From the NCBI RefSeq assembly GCF_020166415.1, contig NZ_JAIQXV010000003.1, positions 248,001-312,000 of the forward strand: a DNA stretch of 64,000 nt, read 5' to 3'. Below are positions 54,548 through 64,000 of this stretch, piece after piece; within the stretch, counting starts at the first letter, position 1, and each line of letters starts with the position of its first letter. Origin of the DNA: Deinococcus multiflagellatus (GTDB lineage: Bacteria; Deinococcota; Deinococci; Deinococcales; Deinococcaceae). Both the position numbers and the translations under genes were made by a program. Under the pieces are notes generated by a model that worked only from the letters and a program-made list of their open reading frames with translations, was not told where the DNA came from and made no database searches.

Positions 54548-54570
54548 AAGCCCCCCGAGCGGGGGCTTTT
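54548..54570 (+). terminator. Terminator of spoVS
   Basis: AAGCCCCC (54548-54555) pairs with GGGGGCTT (54561-54568), followed by TT. Clear intrinsic terminator. Confidence 0.8.
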
Positions 54571-54763
54571 GCCGTTCTGGGGAAGGAGTGGCTGGCAGGA
54601 AGGGCCGCCTTTCTGGGCCCTGCCACTCGCCGGGTCAACGCCCCACTTCGGAGGGTGGTGGAGGAGAGCCCCCGGGACCGCGCTGAATTCCGCAGCCACC
54701 ACCGAAAAAGCGCCGCGTGTCCTCCCCGAGAGGGCAGACAACGCGCCGTCTTCAAACCGGGAT

Positions 54764-56320
54764 TTAAGGAATCTCCAGTTCACCCTGCCAGCCGGGCGGC
54801 AGGCCCAGCAGCTGGCGCAGGGGCGTGTCGCCGTGCTTCAGCAGGAACGTCAGAAAGTTCAGTTCGCGTTCCTGGGGGACGCCAAGGGGCAGCAGGTGGC
54901 GCTTCAGGCGGGTCAGCTGGCCGCTGCGCTCGTCCTCGGCGCGGGCCAGGGCGCGGGTCGCGAGGCGCTGCAGGTGGGCCACCCGCGCCAGGGTGCGGGT
55001 GCGGGTGCGTTCGGCGGCGCCTGCCAGCGTGGGGTCCAGGGCGCCCAGTTCGGTGCTCAGGGCCTGCAGTTCGGTGTTCAGGGCGTCCAGGCGGCCCTGG
55101 GCAGCGGCGGCGGCGCCCCGCTCGCGGGCCAGGGCGCGGCCCAGCACGCCTTCGGGGTCGGCCTGCACCTGCGCGGCGCCCGCTTCCAGGCGGCGCAGCA
55201 GCCGCGCCACCGGGGGCTCCAGCCATGTCACGCTCAGGCGTGGCCACAGCAGGGGTTGCTGCAGGCCGTGCAGGGGGTACACCGCCTGCAGCTGGGCGCC
55301 GTAGGCAATTTCCCCGGGCCCCACCACGAACGCCAGGGTGGGCAGCAGGGTGTCCTGCACCACCGGGCGCAGGCCCGCTGCCGGGGTCAGGCGGCTGGGG
55401 TCGGCGTCCAGCAGAGCCAGCAGGTCCTCGCGGGTGTAGTGGCGGGTCTCGGTGGACAGGCGCGGGCCGTCCACACGCAGCAGGCGGCGCTGGCCGTCGT
55501 CTTCTTCCACAAACAGGTTGGTGGCCCCGGGCGGGCGGCGCAGCTGCGGGGTGAACCCGTCACGTTCCAGCTGCGTCGCCGCCGCCTCAATGGCCGCCGA
55601 AGAGGCCAGGGGCTCACGCAGCTCGCGCGCCAGCGCCGGGGCCATCAGGCGGGCCAGGGCCGGGTGCAGGGGGTCCAGCACCAGCAGCCCTGCCGGGGCC
55701 AGCAGGCCGTGCAGCAGGCGGGCAAACACATCGGCGTAGCTGCCGCCGCCCGCCAGCGCCGCGTCCAGGCGCCGCCGCACGGCCGCCACATGCTCGGCGG
55801 GGCCATCAAAGGCGTCCAGCAGGGCATGGACCTGCGCGGTCCATTCGGGACGCCAGGGCACGCGGCCCACCGGCACCCCGGCTGGCACGTCCAGGGTCAG
55901 GCGGTGCAGGGTCTCGGCGCGGTCCAACAGGGTGGTGCTGGCGACCTCGGCGGCGTCGTGGTCCTGGCTGGCCACCCAGTACACGGCCACCACGGGCTGC
56001 GCCTCCGTGTGCAGCTGCCGGGCCAGCAGCGCGGCGTCGGCGCCCTTGTGCACGGCGTAGGCGGGGCCGGTCAGGGCGCCGGCCTGTTGCCCCGTGACCA
56101 CCACGCGCGAGGCCGGGTGGGCCAGCCGCGCCAGAGCGGCCTCGGTGTGGCCGTCCAGGGTGCCCAGGTCGCGGTGGTAGTCGTGCAGGGCCTGGGCCAG
56201 GGCCACGCGGTCCAGGTCCGGCCTTGCTTCGGCCAGGGCCTGCGCGGTGGCCCCGTGCGCCAGTCGGAAATACCCGGTCATACCGCCCTGTCTGAACTCT
56301 GCCGCTGCGCTTTTTGCCAT
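54764..56320 (-). CDS. bshC: Bacillithiol biosynthesis cysteine-adding enzyme BshC
   Basis: The 518-residue protein adds cysteine to GlcN-malate, the last step of bacillithiol synthesis. Motifs: VVVTGQQAGALTGPAYAVHKGADAALLARQL, AVYWVASQDHDAAEV, GAQLQAVYPLHGL and a long C-terminal coiled coil (~370-460). The ATG at 56320 has GGAAGGA upstream; an ATG 13 codons later (56281, MTGYFR) is nearer the usual family start. Confidence 0.92.
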   Translation of the reverse strand: MAKSAAAEFRQGGMTGYFRLAHGATAQALAEARPDLDRVALAQALHDYHRDLGTLDGHTEAALARLAHPASRVVVTGQQAGALTGPAYAVHKGADAALLARQLHTEAQPVVAVYWVASQDHDAAEVASTTLLDRAETLHRLTLDVPAGVPVGRVPWRPEWTAQVHALLDAFDGPAEHVAAVRRRLDAALAGGGSYADVFARLLHGLLAPAGLLVLDPLHPALARLMAPALARELREPLASSAAIEAAATQLERDGFTPQLRRPPGATNLFVEEDDGQRRLLRVDGPRLSTETRHYTREDLLALLDADPSRLTPAAGLRPVVQDTLLPTLAFVVGPGEIAYGAQLQAVYPLHGLQQPLLWPRLSVTWLEPPVARLLRRLEAGAAQVQADPEGVLGRALARERGAAAAAQGRLDALNTELQALSTELGALDPTLAGAAERTRTRTLARVAHLQRLATRALARAEDERSGQLTRLKRHLLPLGVPQERELNFLTFLLKHGDTPLRQLLGLPPGWQGELEIP

Positions 56321-56503
56321 GCTGCTGTGTTTCCTTCCGGCTGCTGGATTGGGTGCTTCTGGGGGCTGCGCGGCCAGGGGCACTCTCTCCTGAACCCGCG
56401 CGTGCTGAGCCTCGCGTGAACCGGGGCGCCGCATTGCAACACCCCTTACACTGCTTTACTTTTTGCCTTGGTCTGGCTGGCGCTGGTGTGGGGTGCGGCG
56501 CCT

Positions 56504-57178
<675 letters not shown>

Positions 57179-57283
57179 AGGCAGCAGTATGCCACCGCGC
57201 TGGCGCTCTGGGGGCACGCCGTGCGGGAAGCGGGGCCGCGCCGCTGCCGGGAGGGCCAGGGGTGATCTACAATCGGCCCCAGC

Positions 57284-58072
57284 ATGACCACCCCGCAAGC
57301 CCCCGGGCGCCTGAGCCTGTTTGATCTGCCGCTGGACATCGTTTCCCTGGAAGCCACCCTGGACCGCCTGGAAGGCTGGCTGGACGCGCCGCGCGCCCCG
57401 CACACCGTGGTGACCCTGAACCCGGAGTTCATCGTCCAGTCGCGCACCCAGCCCGATTTCGTGAACGCCATCCAGGTGGCTGATCTGGTGACTGCCGACG
57501 GCGTGGGCATCGTCTGGGCCGCGCGGCAGCTGGCCGGCATAGAGGTGCCGCGCGCCCCGGGCTTCGACATCGTGCAGGGCCTGATGAAGCGCCGGGGCGA
57601 GCGGCTGCGGGTGTTCTTCCTGGGCGCCAAGCCCGGCGTGGCCGAGGTGGCCGCCCAGAACGCCGCGCGCGAGTACGGCATTGTGGTGGCGGGCATTCAC
57701 CACGGGTACTTCGACCTGCCCGAAGACCAGCGCGTGGCCGAACTGGTGCGCGACAGCCGCGCCGACCTGCTGCTGACCGGCATGGGCGCCGGGCGCCAGG
57801 AGACCTTTAATCAGTACTGGCGGCAGGTGATGAACACCCCAGTCATGATCGGCTGCGGCGGCGTGATTGACGTGCTGGCCGGCACCGCCGATCTGGCCCC
57901 GGCCTGGACCCGTCGCCTGGGTGTGGAATGGCTCTGGCGCGTGGGCCTGGACCGCAAACGCTGGAACCGCGCTCCGCGCCTGGCCCAGTTCGTGCGGCTG
58001 GTGCGGGCCGAGAAGAAGCGGCAGGGCAAGAAGGGGGAGGGGAGAGGCGGGGCTGGTGGGGCCGCAGGGTGA
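57284..58072 (+). CDS. WecG/TagA/CpsF family glycosyltransferase
   Basis: The 262-residue GT26 enzyme transfers N-acetylmannosaminyl or related groups onto a lipid carrier. Motifs: VTLNPEFIVQSRTQPDF, LVTADGVGIVWAARQL, VFFLGAKPGVAEVAA, HHGYFDLPEDQ, LLLTGMGAGRQETF and MIGCGGVIDVLAGTADLAPAWTRRLGVEWLWRV (in parts). TACAAT (57268-57273) lies 10 nt before the ATG. The last ~15 residues are a Gly/Lys-rich tail. No other wall-polymer genes adjoin it. Confidence 0.9.
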   Translation: MTTPQAPGRLSLFDLPLDIVSLEATLDRLEGWLDAPRAPHTVVTLNPEFIVQSRTQPDFVNAIQVADLVTADGVGIVWAARQLAGIEVPRAPGFDIVQGLMKRRGERLRVFFLGAKPGVAEVAAQNAAREYGIVVAGIHHGYFDLPEDQRVAELVRDSRADLLLTGMGAGRQETFNQYWRQVMNTPVMIGCGGVIDVLAGTADLAPAWTRRLGVEWLWRVGLDRKRWNRAPRLAQFVRLVRAEKKRQGKKGEGRGGAGGAAG

Positions 58073-58222
58073 GCGGGAATCCTGCCTGAAGCGGCGCTGG
58101 CCTACCCGACTTCAGCAGACCGTGGGCGGTGCCACCCTGGGCCAAGACATCGGTGAAATGGCCCTGGCACCGCCCACTCATACGCGCTGAACATGACTGG
58201 CTTCCCCTCTGATCGCTTGCCG

Positions 58223-58245
58223 TGTTGCCCTCTCCCCTGGTGGGA
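58223..58245. repeat. CCCTCTCCC/GGGAGAGGG intergenic hairpin
   Basis: In the 359-bp spacer 58073-58431, CCCTCTCCC is followed after a short loop by GGGAGAGGG and a purine tract. A C-rich/G-rich hairpin of the same style lies inside the element upstream of barstar (~36239-36275). No gene is visible in this spacer. Confidence 0.5.
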
Positions 58246-58387
58246 GAGGGAAGGAGGAGCGGAGCGACGGAAGGGTGAGGGGGCCACCGGGTGGCCCGGA
58301 CTGGCGTGGCATCACTCGAGTCCCGTATCATTTCTTCCCTTCCACTGTTGAGGACCAACCGCACGGCATCTCTGGCTGCAGAACGGA

Positions 58388-58422
58388 GCAGGGCGACGGC
58401 CGATGATTGGCCGCCGCCCTGC
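58388..58422. terminator. Terminator between convergent genes
   Basis: A 14-bp stem with one mismatch (58388-58401 with 58409-58422) is followed by TTCTTT on the plus side; it can also end the minus-strand aminotransferase transcript. Confidence 0.75.
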
Positions 58423-58431
58423 TTCTTTGCC

Positions 58432-59736
<1,305 letters not shown>

Positions 59737-59770
59737 GGGCTGGATCCTTTGGGTGGAAAAGAGGCTGGCG

Positions 59771-60826
59771 TTACCGGGCGACCGATGTGGGCGAACTCGG
59801 ATTGAGGGCCTTTTGGCCGACTTCCCTGAATGGCACGCCACTGATCTGCAGAATGACGGCGTCGGCTTCCTTGGGGCGCGCTGTGGCCGCTGCTCGCAGG
59901 GCCGTCAGGCTGGGCTGAAGCTTCAAGCGCGGCACCAGGAGAAGGTGCCGCCCGGACACCACAGCTTCCTTGCTGAGATTGGCGCTAAAGCTGGCGCGCC
60001 CGTCTTTTTGAACCTCGGCCACTTCGTAGAAGTAATGCGGGTCGAAGTGACCCAGGATCTGAAGATCTTCAAGTCGAATGACGAGGGCCACGACACTGTG
60101 TTCCGGCAGCCCTGTCTGGATACGGTGGCGCGCTGGATGCTGCGCGCCGCCCTGAACGTTTTCATGGCTGATGGTCTGCGGGCCGAGGCGCCGGAACATG
60201 GTGGCCACTGGCGCCGAATACACGTCCCTCACCAGGGCGTCGCCCGTTCCTTCAAACACCACGCGTTTCTGTCCAGTCTGAAGCGTAATAGGCCCGGCCC
60301 CGGTCAGGGTGCTTGCGGCTGGTACGGCCTGCGGATCGTGGAGAAGGTCCCGGACCGTTTCCCCAAGGTAGTAGAACGCTTCACCGGCCTCGCGCAGCGC
60401 GGGCAGCCGTGTCGCGGAAAAGGTGGGGAAGGACCGCTTGTAGATCGGCAGCGTGAACCCACTGGCGCTGTTCAGCTCAGAGGCCTTCTCGACCTTTCCC
60501 CCAAGAAAGGTGTAGAGGGCGTCGGTGTCTTTTTCAGAGAGAAAGGTAAAGTCCTGCCGGTCGTAGCGCCAGCAGCCAAGGTCAAGGGCCTTGGTCAAGG
60601 CTGCGTCGGCCACTGCGACCTCGAACGACTCGGGCTCACAGAATTGCCGGTCTGGAAAGCGGTTCTGGACTTTTACAGTCAGCGTTTGAGCGTTGTGGCC
60701 ACCACAGGCCGTCAGCGCAAGGCCACTGAGCAGGCACAGGCTTGCACCCACCAGCATGGCCTGAGGGCGGCCACTGCAGCGGAGAACGGACAAGGGCGGG
60801 AAGGCAGAGGTGGAGATCTTAGACAT
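59771..60826 (-). CDS. Hypothetical lipoprotein
   Basis: The 351-residue protein has a long n-region (MSKISTSAFPPLSVLRCSGRPQA, in parts) then LVGASLCLLSGLALTAC with a lipobox cysteine at about residue 41. The mature part (LTVKVQNRFPDRQFCEPESFEVAVADAALTKALDLGCWRYDRQDF in parts) has two further cysteines and matches nothing I know. AAAGGACG precedes the ATG. The start overlaps the phosphotransferase gene by 8 bp, so it is cotranscribed. Confidence 0.7.
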   Translation of the reverse strand: MSKISTSAFPPLSVLRCSGRPQAMLVGASLCLLSGLALTACGGHNAQTLTVKVQNRFPDRQFCEPESFEVAVADAALTKALDLGCWRYDRQDFTFLSEKDTDALYTFLGGKVEKASELNSASGFTLPIYKRSFPTFSATRLPALREAGEAFYYLGETVRDLLHDPQAVPAASTLTGAGPITLQTGQKRVVFEGTGDALVRDVYSAPVATMFRRLGPQTISHENVQGGAQHPARHRIQTGLPEHSVVALVIRLEDLQILGHFDPHYFYEVAEVQKDGRASFSANLSKEAVVSGRHLLLVPRLKLQPSLTALRAAATARPKEADAVILQISGVPFREVGQKALNPSSPTSVAR

Positions 60827-61687
60827 GGCACGTCCTTTGGCTCGGCGGATCAAATGAAGCGGGCCGGGCCAGCCACTCGGCCAGTGGCGGGGCGCCGTCC
60901 ACTTCCAGGGTCAGCAGCAGGGTGCGGCAGGCGGCGCGGTGCGGGACCAAATCGGGAAAAGGGCGAATCTCGCTGTAACCCGTTCTGAAGACCTGGGCCT
61001 GCGCGGGCAAGAGCAGCACTTCCCACAGGCACAGGTCCAGTTCAGGCGGCGCCAGAACCGACGCTTCCACGTCCACCAGGGCGTAAGGCTGCCCGCCGCG
61101 CCACACGAACTGGCTGCCGTGCCAGTCCAGCAGCATGGGGACCGCCACGGTGGGCGCCGGGGCAGCCTGAAATAGCCGTGCCACCCCGGCCGCCTGCGCC
61201 GCCCAGTCCAGAAAGCGGAAGCGCGGGGCCACCGCCTGCACGGTCTCTAGCGCGCGGGGATAGAACTCGGCCAGAGGCCAGCGGACGCGGCCCGTCACGT
61301 CCCCGAAGTGGTGGACCTGCGCCTGCTCGTGCACCGCCGCCACCTGCCGCCCCAGGGTGTGGGCATCGGCGTCCTCCAGATCGCCCGCTTCACCCGGAAT
61401 GAAGCCGAGCCGCAACGCGGGGCCACCCCGAAACTCGGTCAGGCCATGAACCTCCGGCACCGCCCAGACGTTCAGCTGCTGCCAGAAGCGGTAGGTGTCG
61501 GCGGTGGCGTGCAGGTTGCGGGGGTCCACCCCGAACAGCTGCCCCAGACCCAGCATGAAGGCGCTGACCTCTGGCTCAGTCCACCACGCGCGGCGCCAGA
61601 TTTCCGGGCCCGCCGCAGTCTCCACGCGCCACACATGCGAGGCCCGGCTGGAATCCCCGGCGTTCAGTTCGGTGACGGTGCCGGGCT

Positions 61688-61694
<7 letters not shown>
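60819..61694 (-). CDS. Phosphotransferase (aminoglycoside phosphotransferase-like)
   Basis: About 291 residues. The kinase-like C-lobe is recognised by VPMLLDWHGSQFVWRGGQPYALVDVEASVLAPPELDL, where DWHGSQF corresponds to the catalytic HGD/HGDLH loop and DVE to the metal-binding DxD/DFD; both are altered from the textbook form, so activity is uncertain. The start is unclear: I give the GTG overlapping the DinB stop, and another GTG at 61721 is possible. Substrate unknown. Confidence 0.7.
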
Positions 61695-62188
<494 letters not shown>

Positions 62189-62266
62189 GGGGCCAGTGTT
62201 GCAGAAGGTCGATGGGGGATGGTTGAGGGTTGATGGTGAAGGGCCCCAGGCGGGTAGGGTGGGGGC

Positions 62267-62614
62267 ATGGCGTCAGAGGCGGGGCGGGTGCAGGCGGTGG
62301 GCGAGCTGGGCGTGACCCTGCGGGGCGCCCCGGATAGTTCGGCACTGATCGGCGCGGCCTACGCGCTAGATGGCGTGCTGCTGCGCGAAAGCGACCTTTC
62401 GCCCGAATTCCTGAACCTGCGCACGGGCCTGCTGGGCGAGTTGTTCCAGAAGTGCGTGAACTATCGTCTGGCCGTCGCCTTCGTGCTCCCCGACTTCACG
62501 GCCCACGGCGAACGCTTTGCCGAACTGGCCTATGAACACGCCCGCCACCCATGTATCCGTTTTGTTCACACCGAGGAAGAAGCCTGGGCGTGGCTGGGGA
62601 GGCAGGTGAGGTGA
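62267..62614 (+). CDS. DUF4180 family protein
   Basis: The 115-residue protein matches DUF4180: SSALIGAAYALDGVLLRESDLSPEFLNLRTGLLGELFQKCVNYRLAVAFVLPDF (in parts) and the C-terminal RFVHTEEEAWAWL. Function unknown. TAGGGT (62255-62260) lies 6 nt before the ATG, so it is probably leaderless. Confidence 0.82.
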   Translation: MASEAGRVQAVGELGVTLRGAPDSSALIGAAYALDGVLLRESDLSPEFLNLRTGLLGELFQKCVNYRLAVAFVLPDFTAHGERFAELAYEHARHPCIRFVHTEEEAWAWLGRQVR

Positions 62615-62661
62615 GATCTTTTTCCATCACCCATCACCTGTCCACCCTCCACCCTCCCCCC

Positions 62662-64000
<1,339 letters not shown>

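Overview
The window is about 70% GC, densely coded chromosomal DNA of a Deinococcus-type bacterium. I infer the genus from several features. A SpoVS homologue sits in a non-sporulating context. A BshC (bacillithiol) gene, a PrcB-domain lipoprotein and manganese catalase are present. Many genes have a TANNNT box only 6-8 nt before the start codon and no Shine-Dalgarno, the leaderless style known from Deinococcus. I cannot name the species. I see no rRNA, tRNA, CRISPR array, prophage or intact insertion sequence.

Layout. 0-6.6 kb is housekeeping: the end of a GGDEF-EAL protein, a DUF1028 protein, an Rrf2 regulator, an AlaX-type editing protein, purine nucleoside phosphorylase and RsmB. 6.7-11.2 kb is a maltose/maltodextrin ABC importer (malE-malF-malG, no ATPase) behind a clear promoter, with terminator-like hairpins between malE and malF. 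11.5-24.4 kb holds pckA, an Ala-rich two-anchor protein, recN, a PrcB-domain lipoprotein, a BMP/PnrA-like nucleoside-binding protein, ligA and the overlapping run asp23-nusB-folD-DUF212. 24.4-35.7 kb is a carbohydrate island: galM and a GH2 enzyme on the minus strand, an 876-bp gene-free stretch, an ArsR-type regulator with a large C-terminal domain, and divergently an ABC importer (binding protein plus two permeases, again no ATPase) followed by two GH43 enzymes. One GH43 has a signal peptide and the other does not, which suggests extracellular trimming, import and intracellular finishing of arabinose- or xylose-containing oligosaccharides.

35.7-47.6 kb contains an orphan barstar next to a 163-bp inverted-repeat-bounded element, a GH13 enzyme, an ankyrin-repeat protein, a divergent MBL hydrolase/TetR pair with two operator-like palindromes, ispG, a DUF4259 protein, a GNAT, an M55 aminopeptidase, map, a pentapeptide-like protein and manganese catalase. 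47.7-51.9 kb is a polyamine importer potABCD. It is preceded by a 14-codon leaderless reading frame whose stop overlaps the potA start, and is interrupted by simple GACCCTTNGAC-type repeats. 52-58 kb holds PhoX phosphatase with a coupled small gene, spoVS, bshC, a Crp/FNR regulator and a WecG/TagA glycosyltransferase. 58.4-64 kb holds a class-III aminotransferase, a tightly overlapped DinB/phosphotransferase/lipoprotein trio, a DUF4180 protein and the 3' part of a 1-pyrroline-5-carboxylate dehydrogenase cut by the window edge.

No obviously new defence or mobile system was found. The strongest unexplained signals are regulatory or structural: the potA leader frame, the inverted-repeat element at barstar, the sugar regulator and its ACTTGT half-sites, paired TetR operators, and large intergenic hairpins. 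All product calls come from reading the sequence, not from database searches.
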